A DNA stretch of 64,000 bases. Source: Actinomycetales bacterium (GTDB lineage: Bacteria > Actinomycetota > Actinomycetes > Actinomycetales > Cellulomonadaceae). The notes beneath the pieces are model-generated. The model was not told the DNA's origin. It searched no databases and was given only the letters and a program-made list of their open reading frames with translations. Positions 48,377 through 57,996 of the stretch are shown here, piece after piece; the stretch's first letter is position 1, and every line of letters starts with the position of its first letter. The position numbers and the translations under genes are program-made. The stretch is from the NCBI GenBank assembly GCA_020444245.1, contig JAHLLI010000005.1, positions 186,001 to 250,000 on the forward strand, given 5' to 3'.

Positions 48377-49849
48377 GTGTCGACCATGAGCAACCTCGTC
48401 GCGCGCTACTCCGACCTCGGCCCCGGCGAGGCCGAGTGGCTGCACCTGCTGGTCGGCGACTGGCAGCTGATCTCCGACCTGGCCTTCGCCGACCTCGTCC
48501 TGTGGCTCCGGGAGCGCGACGGCGGCTTCGTCGCCGTGTCGCAGGCCAGGCCGTCGACCGGCGCGACGGTGCACTACGACGACATCGTCGGGACCCGGGC
48601 GCCCGACGGTCAGCGGCCGCAGCTCGAGCGGGCGCTGACCGAGGTGACGATCCAGCGCTCGCGCGAGCCGCGCTGGTTCGGCACCTACGCGGTCCGCGAG
48701 GAGGCCGTGCCGGTGGTCCGCGAGGGCCGGGCGATCGCGGTCATCGCGCGGCAGACCAACCTCGGCGGGGCACGTACCCCCAGCCGCCTCGAGCTGAACT
48801 ACGTCGAGGCCGCCGACGACCTGCTCGGGATGATCGCGCGGGGTGAGTTCCCGGCCCCCAACGCACCCACCGGCCCGCGCCGCGGCGCGCCGCGCGTCGG
48901 TGACGGCCTGATCCGGCTCAACTCCGAGGGCGAGGTGCTCTACGCCAGCCCCAACGCGCTGAGCTGCTTCCACCGGCTGGGGGTGCTCGGGTCGCTCGTG
49001 GGCCGGTCGCTGGCCGAGGTCACCACCGAGCTGCTCGAGGAGCACTCGCCCACCGACGAGTCCCTGCCGCTGGTGGTCACCGGGCGCGCCCCGTGGCGCA
49101 CCGACCTCGAGTCGCGGGGGGTGTGCCTGTCGCTGCGTGCCGTGCCGCTGACCGAAGGGAACCAGCGGGTCGGGGCGGTCCTGCTGTGCCGCGACGTGTC
49201 AGAGCTCCGGCGCCGGGAGCGCGAGCTGCTGACCAAGGACGCCACGATCCGCGAGATCCACCACCGGGTGAAGAACAACCTGCAGACGGTGGCCGCGCTG
49301 CTCCGCCTGCAAGCGAGGCGGATGACCTCGACCGAGGCCCGCGAGGCGCTGGGCGAGGCGATCCGCCGGGTCACCACGATCGCCCAGGTGCACGAGACGT
49401 TGTCGCAGACCCTGGACGAGACCGTCGACTTCGACGCGCTGGTCGACCGGAGCCTGCGCCTGGCGGCCGACGTCGCGTCGGCCGGGGGGTCGGTGCGCAC
49501 CGAGCGGGTCGGGTCGTTCGGGATGGTGCCGGCGGAGGCCGCGACCGCGCTCGCGCTCGTGCTCACCGAGCTGGTGACGAACGCGGTCGAGCACGGCTTC
49601 GCCGACGGCCGGCCCGGCACCGTCGAGATCACCGCCGAGCGCTCGGGCGGCCACCTGCGCGCGGTGGTCGCCGATGACGGTCGGGGGCTGCCCGATGCGC
49701 ACGCGCCGCGTGGCGGCCTCGGCACCCAGATCGTCTCGACCCTGGTGCGCTACGAGCTGCACGGGACGATCGAGTGGGGGCCGCGGGAGTCGGGCGGGAC
49801 GGAGGTCGTGCTCGACCTCGACCTGCGGGAGCCCAAGCCGGTGTCGTGA
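48377..49849 (+). CDS. pdtaS: PdtaS-like sensor histidine kinase
   Basis: The 490-residue protein has a GAF-type domain (about 10-150; WLHLLVGDWQLISDLAFADL), a PAS-like domain (about 175-285) and a HisKA_2/HWE-type kinase with the phospho-acceptor His in EIHHRVKNNLQTVAALLRLQ near 300 and ATP-binding ELVTNAVEHGF and DDGRGLP. It is the soluble kinase that, in mycobacteria, phosphorylates the RNA-binding antiterminator PdtaR. No PdtaR gene is adjacent. TAGGCT (48364-48369) seven nt before GTG 48377 supports a leaderless start there; ATG 48386 is an alternative. Confidence 0.88.
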   Translation: MSTMSNLVARYSDLGPGEAEWLHLLVGDWQLISDLAFADLVLWLRERDGGFVAVSQARPSTGATVHYDDIVGTRAPDGQRPQLERALTEVTIQRSREPRWFGTYAVREEAVPVVREGRAIAVIARQTNLGGARTPSRLELNYVEAADDLLGMIARGEFPAPNAPTGPRRGAPRVGDGLIRLNSEGEVLYASPNALSCFHRLGVLGSLVGRSLAEVTTELLEEHSPTDESLPLVVTGRAPWRTDLESRGVCLSLRAVPLTEGNQRVGAVLLCRDVSELRRRERELLTKDATIREIHHRVKNNLQTVAALLRLQARRMTSTEAREALGEAIRRVTTIAQVHETLSQTLDETVDFDALVDRSLRLAADVASAGGSVRTERVGSFGMVPAEAATALALVLTELVTNAVEHGFADGRPGTVEITAERSGGHLRAVVADDGRGLPDAHAPRGGLGTQIVSTLVRYELHGTIEWGPRESGGTEVVLDLDLREPKPVS

Positions 49850-49858
49850 CCGGACATG

Positions 49859-49895
49859 CGTCGACCCCGCGACCGGTGAGGTCGCGGGGTCGACG
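49859..49895. terminator. Bidirectional terminator hairpin
   Basis: CGTCGACCCCGCGACC (49859-49874) and GGTCGCGGGGTCGACG (49880-49895) form a perfect 16-bp stem with a 5-nt loop, the longest perfect hairpin seen in the window. It lies between the convergent pdtaS-like and whiB genes and can act on both. Confidence 0.8.
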
Positions 49896-49913
49896 TGAAG
49901 CGGTCGGGAGCGG

Positions 49914-50165
49914 TCAGCTCGCGGCGCGGCGGGCCCGGGCGGTGCGGCGCTTGAGAGCGCGGCGCTCGTCCTCGGACAGCCCGCCCCAGACGCCGGCGTC
50001 CTGGCCGGACTCCAGCGCCCACTTCAGGCAGGTCTCGGTGACCGGGCAACGACGGCACACGGCCTTCGCGTCCTCGATCTGCTGCAGAGCCGGGCCGGTG
50101 TTCCCGATCGGGAAGAACAGCTCCGGGTCCTCGTCCAGGCAGGCAGCGCGGTGGCGCCAGTCCAT
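49914..50165 (-). CDS. whiB1: WhiB-family Fe-S transcriptional regulator (WhiB1-like)
   Basis: The 83-residue protein has the four WhiB cysteines, C9, C37, C40 and C46 (CRRCPVTETC), which bind an O2/NO-sensitive [4Fe-4S] cluster, the GVWGGLSEDER turn and a basic C-terminal DNA-binding tail. The short length and the sequence fit WhiB1 (WblE), an essential regulator that binds sigma-A. A strong GAGGAGAG ribosome site precedes the ATG. The long upstream region (50166-50453) is shared with a divergent membrane-protein gene. Confidence 0.9.
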   Translation of the reverse strand: MDWRHRAACLDEDPELFFPIGNTGPALQQIEDAKAVCRRCPVTETCLKWALESGQDAGVWGGLSEDERRALKRRTARARRAAS

Positions 50166-50453
50166 ACTTGTCTCTCCTCGGAACACACGGGGGCGCACCC
50201 TCGGACGAGGGGAACCTCACGGGGGGTTGCGCAGAACGTCCTACGACTTCTCCAAGGGTCACATCTGAAGCGCCGATGCACAAGGGGTAACGACACTGTT
50301 TCGCCCAGGTCACGAATGAGGCGTTCCTCACATCGGGTGACGGCGTCGGCACGCGAGGTCCGCGCCGGGAGAGGGACGTGACCTTGGTCCCGAACCCGGT
50401 GGGACGGCGCGGACGCACGCCACAGGCGGCGCGGCGGACGTAGGGTCGGGGCC

Positions 50454-50882
50454 GTGACCTCGCGCCCCCTCGCCGCGGCCGTGCTCGTCGCCGTCGGCCT
50501 CGAGTCCGCGACGCTGCTGGCCGCCGCAGCCTGGATGGTCGTCCAGATCGTCTCGGGGGACTCGGAGGCGATCGGCACCGCGATCGGGCTCGTGGTCTTC
50601 GCGGTCGCGCTCGCCGCTGTGCTGGTGGCCGTCGCGCTGCGCCTGGTGCGGGCCGGCTCCGGTCCGGCGCGAGCGACCATCGTGACCTGGCAGCTGGTGC
50701 AGGCCGGCAGCGCGGGGATGATCATCGGTGCGGCCGAGGCGTCTCCCGCGGCCCTCGTGGGCGCGTGGCTCGCCGCGGCCCTGGCCGTCGTCGTCGTGGT
50801 CCTCGTCGTCCTGGACGCCTGGCGGGCGTTCCGCGACGGCGAGGGGGTCGCGACCGGCCGGCAGGCGATGCGGCAGCGCTAG
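50454..50882 (+). CDS. Small membrane protein of unknown function
   Basis: The 142-residue protein has four hydrophobic helices (about 5-33, 40-65, 72-100 and 105-130) and a short basic tail. No family is recognised. A TAGGGT box (50441-50446) seven nt before the GTG predicts a leaderless mRNA. Its TAG stop and the TAG stop of the convergent FtsK-like gene share the same CTAG (50879-50882). Confidence 0.72.
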   Translation: MTSRPLAAAVLVAVGLESATLLAAAAWMVVQIVSGDSEAIGTAIGLVVFAVALAAVLVAVALRLVRAGSGPARATIVTWQLVQAGSAGMIIGAAEASPAALVGAWLAAALAVVVVVLVVLDAWRAFRDGEGVATGRQAMRQR

Positions 50883-53800
50883 CCGGGGTCCGCATCCCGG
50901 GCGCACGGGCCGGCGAGCTGGACCGGGGTCGGACGACCGGACACGAGCAGCACCGCACGGCCCGGCACCCGGCGTGGGTCCACCGCGCGGGACAGGTCGG
51001 TCCCGGCGGCGTCGCCGGAGCCCGTGGCCAGGGGATCCAGCACGAGGATCGGCGCCGCGCCGCGCAGCGTCGCGACCACGCCGCGGAACGTGGCAGCCAC
51101 CCGGTCCGTGCGCGCCGTCGCCGCGACCCTGGGCGCCGTCGGGTCACCCTGCTCGGCGGCGAGGACCCACTCGGCCAGCCGCTCGTCCAGGTCGGGGCGA
51201 CCGCGCAGGGCCAGGTCGGCGTCGTCGAGCAGCACGAGGCGGCGAGAGCCGGAGCCGGCCTGCCACGCGGCGACCAGGTCGGGCAGGTCGCGGGCCGACG
51301 GTCGGGCGAGCTCGACGCCCTGCGGCGCGTGGCGGTCGATCCGGTCCAGGACGGTGGACCGACCGGACCCGGCGGGGCCAACCACCAGCAGGCCGCGCGA
51401 GAGGTCGGCGACCACCTGCGCGGCCTGGTCGCCACCTCGCCCGAGCGGAGCGGTCCACGGTGCGGTGCCGGGACCGACATCGACGACTCCCACGGGCAGC
51501 GGCGCCAGGCGAAGAGCGGTGGGCGTGGCCGGGACGACGCGGCGGGTCGCTCGGCGGTCCTCGGACGGCACCGCGACGTGGCACTCCGCGCCGTCGGCGT
51601 CCCGCACGCCCCGCCCCGGTGGCCAGGCTCGGGCGCTCGGCCGGGCGGCGTCCTCGTCCGGCCCGAGCCGCACGCGGGTCCCGGCCAGCGAACGTAGGTC
51701 GCGGGCGCCGCCGGCACAGGCGAACGGCACGCCGGCGGCGCGGAGCGTGTCGAGCACCCCCTCGCCCACCCCGCGCGGCATCGTGGCCAGCGCGCGCAGC
51801 ACCCGTGCGACGTCGTCGACGAGCAGGATCGCGCGACCCGAGCGCCCCTCGGGCTCGGTGAGGCGCTCGACCAGCCGCAGCGCCAGGCGCGGGTCGTCGG
51901 TCCCGACCACCGTCCCGCGCCCGGGTGACGGCGCCTCGGGCCAGGTCCAGCCGGAACCGTGCAGCACGTGCACGTGCCGGCCGGCGCGCAGGGCTGCTTG
52001 CGCCACGGTGCGCAAGGCCGTCGACCTGCCCGCACCGGCCGGGCCGGTGAGCAGCAGCGGGCCCTGCGACGGCAGCCAGGTCAGCGCGGCGGTGCGCTGC
52101 TCGCCGGGCAGGTCGACCAGGCCGAGCACGAGCGCGTCGGTCGGGGTAGCGGTCCGCGCGCCGGGTTCGTGCTTCCGGTCCGCGCCGGGGAGCAGATCGG
52201 TGCCCGGCCCTCCTACCAGGCCGGCGACCTCGTCGAGGGTGCACCGCTCGGGCAGCCCCGGGCGCCACAGGGGCGTCGGGCGCGGCCGGCCCGCCCAGGT
52301 GCGCGCGATCGACGCCGCCAGCGTCGCGACGTGGTCGGCGGCGCGCTCCCCGGCGTGGGGCGGGGGCCACGGCTCGGCCCAGGCCGGCCCGTCGGCGCTC
52401 GGTGGCAGGGCCGCCCATGCGGTCTGCACGGCCTCGACGGGCAGGTCGGCTCGCCGCAGCACGGCCCGGCCGGGCAGGTCCGGCGCGATGGCCGCCGCGT
52501 CGTCGGTCCCGATCACGTCCCTCGAGTCGCTCGGGTCGGTGACCCGCAGGCACAGCCGCAGCGGCACGTTCGCGCGGACCTGGGCGTCCAGTGCGCCGGC
52601 CGGCCGTTGGGTGGCCAGCACGAGGTGGATGCCGAGCGACCGCCCCTGGGAAGCGAGTCGGATCAGCGCCGGGAGCACGTCCGGCAGGTCCTCGCGCAGC
52701 GCGAGCAGCTCGTCGACGACCACGACGAGCCGTGGCGGCGCCTGTCCGAGTGTGCGCAACGCCTCGAGGTCCCCGACCCCGGCGTCGGCGAGGAGCCGCT
52801 CGCGGCGCGCGAGCTCGGCGCGGACGCCGGTGAGCGCGCGCTCGGCGGCCCTCGGGTCGAGATCGGTGACCTCGCCGACCACGTGCGGCAGGCCGTGGCA
52901 CGCGCCCAGCCCCGCGCCGCCCTTGAAGTCGACGAGCATCACGGCCAGGCGGTCGGGCCCGTACCGGGCGGCGAGCCCGAGCACCAGGGTCTGCAGCAGC
53001 TCGGACTTGCCCGCTCCGGTGGTGCCCGCCACGAGCAGGTGCGGCCCGTCCGCGAGGAGGTCCACGGCGACCGGCCCGCCGGCGCCCATCCCGATCGGCG
53101 CGCTCAGCCCTGCCGGGCCCGGGCCGGTGCGCTCCAGCAGATCTGCCAGGCTCACGACCTGCGGCAGGCCGGCGGCGGGGCCGGTTCCCGCGGCCAGCGC
53201 CCTCGCCTGGGCGTCCGCCCACGCCGCCGACGCGCGAGGCAGACATCGCTCGGACTCGACGTCGACCACTCGGCGGCACCACGCGGGGACCTGGTCGCGT
53301 CGCTCGGCCAGCAGCAGGGTCCCGGCCCCGCCGCGCGCCGACCACCACCGGTGCAGCGCGGCGTCGGGCTCGGTGTCCACCACCACCAGGCGGCGGCCCG
53401 CGACCGCGCCGGGTGGCCCCGGGGCGCCGCCGTCGGCAGGTGGCCCGACCACGACCCGAGGCCACCATCGGCACCAGTCCCACTGCTCGGGGTGCCCGGT
53501 GACGAGCCGCACGCGGAGCGCGGGATCCGCCAGGCTCGCGCCGAGGAGCGCCCGGGCCGCCGCGAGCGTCTGCTCGCGCGGACCCACCAGGGCGAGCCCG
53601 TCCAGCGCCTTCGGCCACCAGACGGGCGCGGTGGACCCGGCGCCCGGATCACCGTCGGCCGCCCCGCGGGCGCGGGCGCCCAGCACGGTCGCCTCCGCGG
53701 GCGTCGGCCCCCAGGGTCGGGCCGGCCTGGGCCGCGGCAGGCGGGCCAGCAGGGGAGCGAGGGTGGCCAGGGCGAGCAGCGCGAGCACCGGGGTGCGCAG

Positions 53801-54394
53801 CACCAACGCCATCGCGAGCGTGCCGCCGGCAGGTGCGAGCCAGGCCCAGACCGGACCCGGCGGGGGTGCCGCGCGCTCGGCAGGCAGGCGGACGGGGACC
53901 AGCACGTCCCCACCGGCGCGCACGCCCCGGCGGCGTCCCGCGGGCCGGGGCACGGGCACGCCGCTGCGGGCCAGCCACCACCAGGTGCCCAGCACCCGGA
54001 GCACGGTGCCGTGTCGCTCGACCACCGCCGGGTCGCTCAGCGGCAGGTCGGGCCCACCGGCGCCACGGCCCACCGTGAGGCGTCCCCACCGACCGCGCCC
54101 GGCGTCCGCCCACGCGCCCGCGTCCGGCCCGTCGACCACCACCACCTGCCAGCGCGCGTCGCCGGTCGCCTGCCTGACAAGGGCGCCCTCGTCCCCGACG
54201 GCGACCCGGCAGCCCTCGACCCATGGCTCGACCCCGGCGACCTGGTCCTCCGCCAGTCGCCGACCCCGCACGGACAGCGGCGCGCAGGCCAGCGCGGTGC
54301 TCCCGACGAGCTCGACCAGGCCCGGGCGGCAGGCGCTGAGCTCGATGCCGTCGGGCACCTCGACGTCTCCGGCGGGGCCGAGCGTGAAGCGCAT
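50879..54394 (-). CDS. FtsK/SpoIIIE (EccC-like) ATPase with FHA-like domain
   Basis: The 1171-residue protein has an FHA-like segment (about 106-140; VGRGAGGPDLPLSDP...ERHG), two membrane helices (about 183-218) and three FtsK/SpoIIIE-type ATPase modules with Walker A motifs GTTGAGKS near 458, GPAGAGRS near 785 and GPAGSGRS near 1005. The first module also has Walker B VVVVDELLALRE. This is the plan of EccC motors of type VII secretion. In the FHA segment the usual Ser-Arg pair is Val-Glu, so phospho-Thr binding is doubtful. No WXG100, EccB, EccD or mycosin gene is nearby, so it is an orphan here. ATG 54394 is chosen from the domain start. Confidence 0.82.
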   Translation of the reverse strand: MRFTLGPAGDVEVPDGIELSACRPGLVELVGSTALACAPLSVRGRRLAEDQVAGVEPWVEGCRVAVGDEGALVRQATGDARWQVVVVDGPDAGAWADAGRGRWGRLTVGRGAGGPDLPLSDPAVVERHGTVLRVLGTWWWLARSGVPVPRPAGRRRGVRAGGDVLVPVRLPAERAAPPPGPVWAWLAPAGGTLAMALVLRTPVLALLALATLAPLLARLPRPRPARPWGPTPAEATVLGARARGAADGDPGAGSTAPVWWPKALDGLALVGPREQTLAAARALLGASLADPALRVRLVTGHPEQWDWCRWWPRVVVGPPADGGAPGPPGAVAGRRLVVVDTEPDAALHRWWSARGGAGTLLLAERRDQVPAWCRRVVDVESERCLPRASAAWADAQARALAAGTGPAAGLPQVVSLADLLERTGPGPAGLSAPIGMGAGGPVAVDLLADGPHLLVAGTTGAGKSELLQTLVLGLAARYGPDRLAVMLVDFKGGAGLGACHGLPHVVGEVTDLDPRAAERALTGVRAELARRERLLADAGVGDLEALRTLGQAPPRLVVVVDELLALREDLPDVLPALIRLASQGRSLGIHLVLATQRPAGALDAQVRANVPLRLCLRVTDPSDSRDVIGTDDAAAIAPDLPGRAVLRRADLPVEAVQTAWAALPPSADGPAWAEPWPPPHAGERAADHVATLAASIARTWAGRPRPTPLWRPGLPERCTLDEVAGLVGGPGTDLLPGADRKHEPGARTATPTDALVLGLVDLPGEQRTAALTWLPSQGPLLLTGPAGAGRSTALRTVAQAALRAGRHVHVLHGSGWTWPEAPSPGRGTVVGTDDPRLALRLVERLTEPEGRSGRAILLVDDVARVLRALATMPRGVGEGVLDTLRAAGVPFACAGGARDLRSLAGTRVRLGPDEDAARPSARAWPPGRGVRDADGAECHVAVPSEDRRATRRVVPATPTALRLAPLPVGVVDVGPGTAPWTAPLGRGGDQAAQVVADLSRGLLVVGPAGSGRSTVLDRIDRHAPQGVELARPSARDLPDLVAAWQAGSGSRRLVLLDDADLALRGRPDLDERLAEWVLAAEQGDPTAPRVAATARTDRVAATFRGVVATLRGAAPILVLDPLATGSGDAAGTDLSRAVDPRRVPGRAVLLVSGRPTPVQLAGPCARDADPG

Positions 54395-54567
54395 GACCGC
54401 AGGGTGCGCGAGCCGGGCGGGTTGCCCGCAGCCGGGCCGGACGACCTGTGGACGGTCGGGCGGCGCGGCGGCCGTGGACCGGGCCGCCGGGGTGGGTCCG
54501 CGCCCTCCTCGCACGGACCCACCCCGGCACCCCGTCCCGGGCACGCCCTGCCCGCACCCAGGGCGAC

Positions 54568-57105
54568 TCACTCCGTGGCGAGGGCCTCCACGGGCGGGGT
54601 GCGCACGGCGGCCCGCGCGGGGAGCACCGACGCGAGCAGCCCGGCGCCCAGCGCGACCACGAGCACCAGACCCAGGTCACCCCACGGCACGACGAGGGTC
54701 GCGCCGGACAGCTCGCTGAGCAGGGTCTGCGCGCCGGCCCAGCCGTACGCCACGCCGAGCACCGCACCGACCACCGTGCCGACGCCGGCCACCAGCAGGC
54801 CTTCGACCGCGAGCGTCGCACGCAGCTGGCCGCGGGTCAGGCCGATCGCCCGCAAGGTGGCCGACTCCCGGCGACGCTCGATCACCGACAGGGACAGGGT
54901 GTTGGTCACCCCGACCATCGCGATCACCACGGCCACGCCCAGCAGCCCCACGACGATCGCCAGCAGCGTGTCGATCACCCGCTGGAAGAAGGCGCGCTGC
55001 ACGGCGGCGCCCGTGACCTCGATGGCCTGGTCGGTCTTGTCGGTGAGGTCCTGGACGTCGGCGACCGCCGTGGTCGCCGCGTCCAGGCCGGTGAGCCTGA
55101 CGAACAGGTCGGCCTGCGGGGCGGCCGGGTCGAGCCGGCTCATGGTCGCCTGGGTCACGACCATCATCGGCAGGTCGGCGATCGTGACCGTGAGGTCGGC
55201 CGTGCCCCCCGGCCCGGTCACGCTGACCGTCTGGTTCTCGGCGAGGCCGTTCGAGACCGCCACACCTCGGCTCATCACGATGGTCGAGTCGTCGAGACGC
55301 GCGACCATGTCCGCCTTGAGCAGGGCGGCGCGCAGCTCGGCGGGATCGGCTCCGAGGACCTCGGTGGTGGTGGTGCCGGAGGGCTGTGCGAGGTCGAGGC
55401 TGCTCGCGGTCAGCACGGCGACGTCGGCGACGTCGGCCACGCCGCGCACCTGGTCGGCGAGCCCGGTCGGCAGGCTGCGCGCAGCGTCCGAACCGCTGGT
55501 CGCGGAGACCACCACGTCGACCGGCATCTGCTCCGCGAGGCCGTCGGTGAACGCCTTGGTCGCGCTGGACGCGCCCGTGGCCATCATCGCCACGAGGGTG
55601 ACGCCGATGAACAGCGCGCCGCTGGTGGTGGCGACGCGGCGCGGGTTGCGCACCGCGTTGGCGGCGGCCAGCCGCGCGGCCGGGGTCCTGCCCAGGAGTG
55701 GCCCGAGGCGTCCCAGGAGCGCGGGCACCCAGTACACCGACCCGAGCAGCACGCCGATGAAGGAGACCGCTCCGCCGAGGATCCCGATCGCCAGGCCCAT
55801 GGGCATGCTCGACCGCGACGACACGTAGAGCCCGAGCCCGAGGGCTCCGGCCCCGCCCGCGACCATCAGCACGGAGAAGACCGCGCGGACGCGGCCCGAG
55901 CGCTCGTGCACCGACGTCGTGACCGGGGCGAGCGCAGCGAGCGGCGCGACCCGCGTGGCGGCCCGGGCCGGCGCGAGCGAGGCGAGCAGCGTGACACCGG
56001 TGCCCACCAGCAGCGGGAGTACGACGGACGCGACGGAGACGTCGACGGTCGACGGGAGGGGAACGTCCGTCGTCCGGCCCAGCACCGTCAATGCGAGCTG
56101 GACCAGGCCGATGCCCAGCGCCGCGCCCGTGGCCGAGGCCGCCAGGCCCAGGACGAGCGCCTCGACCAGCACCCCCCGGCGCAGCTGGCCGCGGTCCGCG
56201 CCGACGCAGCGCAGCAGCGCGAGCATCCGGGTGCGCTGGGCGACGAGCACCTGGAACGTGTTGGCGATCACCAGCGCTGCCACCAGGAGTGCGACGGCGG
56301 CGAACCCGAGCACCACGCCGGTGAGCACGGACGTGGACCCGGTCAGCTGGGCGGCCTTCTGCGCGGCCCGCTCGTCGACGGTGAGCGGCGGGCCGATCCG
56401 GCCGCCCAGGGCGCCTATCGCGTCGGCGACCTGCGTCCGGTCCGCGCCCGCGCCGAGGACGACGGTCGCCTCCTCGTACGTGGGGGTGCCGCCCTGCTGG
56501 TCGGCCAACCACTGGTGGGCCACGGTCGGGTCGAGCACGGCGGGCCCGCCGGTGTCCAGGAACGCCGACGGCGGGTCGAGGAGGCCGCTGACCGTCAGGG
56601 CGTCGCTGACCTCGGTGCCGGTGCCGTCGGTGGCGGAGACGACGGTGCGCTTCGTGTGCACCTCGTCGCCCACGCCCACGTCCAGCCGGTGGGCGAGGTC
56701 GGCGGGCAGCGCGATCTGGTTCGGTCCGGTCGGCAGGCCGCCCTCGACGAGCGAGGCGGGCTCGAGACGTGCGTCGGACGCGCGCGGGGTGAACTGGTTC
56801 CACGCGGTGCCGCCGGGCCCGGTCAGCTGGGCCCACAGGGCGCCCGAGCCCTGGACCGCATCGACGCCCGGGACCGCGCCGATGGCGGCCAGGTCGGCGT
56901 CGGTCAGCTGCTCGTACCCGGACGGCCCGACGACGAGGTCCGCGCGGGCGTACTCGGAGGACACCGCGTCGTACGTGGTGCGGGTGATCGCGTTGCCGGC
57001 CAGCAGGGTGGCCGTGACGAACGCGGAGGCGATGACGATCGCGATGCCCGCGGCGGCGAGCCGCCCGGCGCTGCGACGCATCTGGGCGAGGGTGACCTGG
57101 AGCAT
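54568..57105 (-). CDS. FtsX-family ABC transporter permease (two FtsX domains)
   Basis: The 845-residue protein has an N-terminal helix (ASAFVTATLLAGNAI region), a large outside domain, three or four helices near 245-390, a second anchor near 420-490, another outside domain, and final helices near 710-830 (VVIAMVGVTNTLSLSV, IGLTRGQLRATL). This is the duplicated MacB/FtsX arrangement. It overlaps the ATPase gene upstream by one base (TGATG style), forming a complete transporter of unknown substrate. Confidence 0.88.
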   Translation of the reverse strand: MLQVTLAQMRRSAGRLAAAGIAIVIASAFVTATLLAGNAITRTTYDAVSSEYARADLVVGPSGYEQLTDADLAAIGAVPGVDAVQGSGALWAQLTGPGGTAWNQFTPRASDARLEPASLVEGGLPTGPNQIALPADLAHRLDVGVGDEVHTKRTVVSATDGTGTEVSDALTVSGLLDPPSAFLDTGGPAVLDPTVAHQWLADQQGGTPTYEEATVVLGAGADRTQVADAIGALGGRIGPPLTVDERAAQKAAQLTGSTSVLTGVVLGFAAVALLVAALVIANTFQVLVAQRTRMLALLRCVGADRGQLRRGVLVEALVLGLAASATGAALGIGLVQLALTVLGRTTDVPLPSTVDVSVASVVLPLLVGTGVTLLASLAPARAATRVAPLAALAPVTTSVHERSGRVRAVFSVLMVAGGAGALGLGLYVSSRSSMPMGLAIGILGGAVSFIGVLLGSVYWVPALLGRLGPLLGRTPAARLAAANAVRNPRRVATTSGALFIGVTLVAMMATGASSATKAFTDGLAEQMPVDVVVSATSGSDAARSLPTGLADQVRGVADVADVAVLTASSLDLAQPSGTTTTEVLGADPAELRAALLKADMVARLDDSTIVMSRGVAVSNGLAENQTVSVTGPGGTADLTVTIADLPMMVVTQATMSRLDPAAPQADLFVRLTGLDAATTAVADVQDLTDKTDQAIEVTGAAVQRAFFQRVIDTLLAIVVGLLGVAVVIAMVGVTNTLSLSVIERRRESATLRAIGLTRGQLRATLAVEGLLVAGVGTVVGAVLGVAYGWAGAQTLLSELSGATLVVPWGDLGLVLVVALGAGLLASVLPARAAVRTPPVEALATE

Positions 57106-57878
57106 CAGTGCACCTCGTCCAGCGACCGCAGGGCGTCCAGACCGGTGAGCACGGACTCCGGCGTCGGGTCGGCGATGTCTCCGGCGATCCGCCCGTCGGC
57201 GATGAGCAGGACGCGGTCGGCGTACGCGGCGGCCGAGGGGTCGTGGGTGACCATCACCACGGTGCGGCCGAGCTCGCGCACCGACGTGCGCAGGAAGCTG
57301 AGCACCTGGGCGCCGGCGCGCGAGTCGAGGTTGCCGGTGGGCTCGTCGGCGAACACCACGGCGGGTCGGGTGACCAGGGCGCGCGCGATGGCCACCCGCT
57401 GCTGCTGCCCGCCGGAGAGCTCGCCGGGCCGGTGGTCGAGCCGGTCGGCAAGGCCGAGGGTTGCCACCAGGGTCTCGAACCAGGCGCGGTCGACCGGGGT
57501 GCCGGCGATCTGCAGCGGCAGGGTGATGTTCTGCTCGGCCGTGAACATGGGCAGCAGGTTGAACGCCTGGAAGACGAAGCCGACGCGGTCGCGGCGCAGC
57601 CGGGTCAGGGCGGTGTCGCCGAGCGCGGTGAGCTCGGTCCCGTCCAGCCAGACCTGGCCGGAGGTGGCCTGGTCGAGGCCGGCGAGCAGGTGCAGCAGGG
57701 TGGACTTGCCCGAGCCGGACGGTCCCATGATCGCGGTGAAGGCACCTGCCGTGATCTCGACGTCGACGCCCCGAAGGGCGTGCACGGCGGCCTCACCGGA
57801 GCCGTAGACCTTGGTCAGGTCACGAGCGGTGACGGCGGGGGTGGCGGGTTCGAGGCCGATCGGCGCAGCTGAGGTCAT
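57105..57878 (-). CDS. ABC transporter ATP-binding protein (LolD/MacB type)
   Basis: The 257-residue protein has Walker A IMGPSGSGKSTLLHLLAGLD near 50, the signature LSGGQQQRVAIARALV near 155 and Walker B VVFADEPTGNLDSR near 175. It drives the FtsX-type permease encoded next. A TAGCGT box (57891-57886 on the minus strand), seven nt before the ATG, predicts a leaderless mRNA. The two-component genes that follow on the same strand upstream (57997-59894) may control it. Confidence 0.92.
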   Translation of the reverse strand: MTSAAPIGLEPATPAVTARDLTKVYGSGEAAVHALRGVDVEITAGAFTAIMGPSGSGKSTLLHLLAGLDQATSGQVWLDGTELTALGDTALTRLRRDRVGFVFQAFNLLPMFTAEQNITLPLQIAGTPVDRAWFETLVATLGLADRLDHRPGELSGGQQQRVAIARALVTRPAVVFADEPTGNLDSRAGAQVLSFLRTSVRELGRTVVMVTHDPSAAAYADRVLLIADGRIAGDIADPTPESVLTGLDALRSLDEVH

Positions 57879-57996
57879 GGTGGCGACGCTATGGCGCGGC
57901 CCGGGCCTGGAGGATCGGGCTCCGGTCGGGTCCTGTCGCCGCGGCGATCATCCCCAGGTAGGACGTCGGCCGCCGCCGGGTCCCCCCGGGCGCCCG

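Noticed and set aside
50317-50332. CRP-like half-match TGAGG-N6-TCACA upstream of whiB
   Set aside because: Only one half-site matches the consensus and it lies over 150 bp from the start codon.
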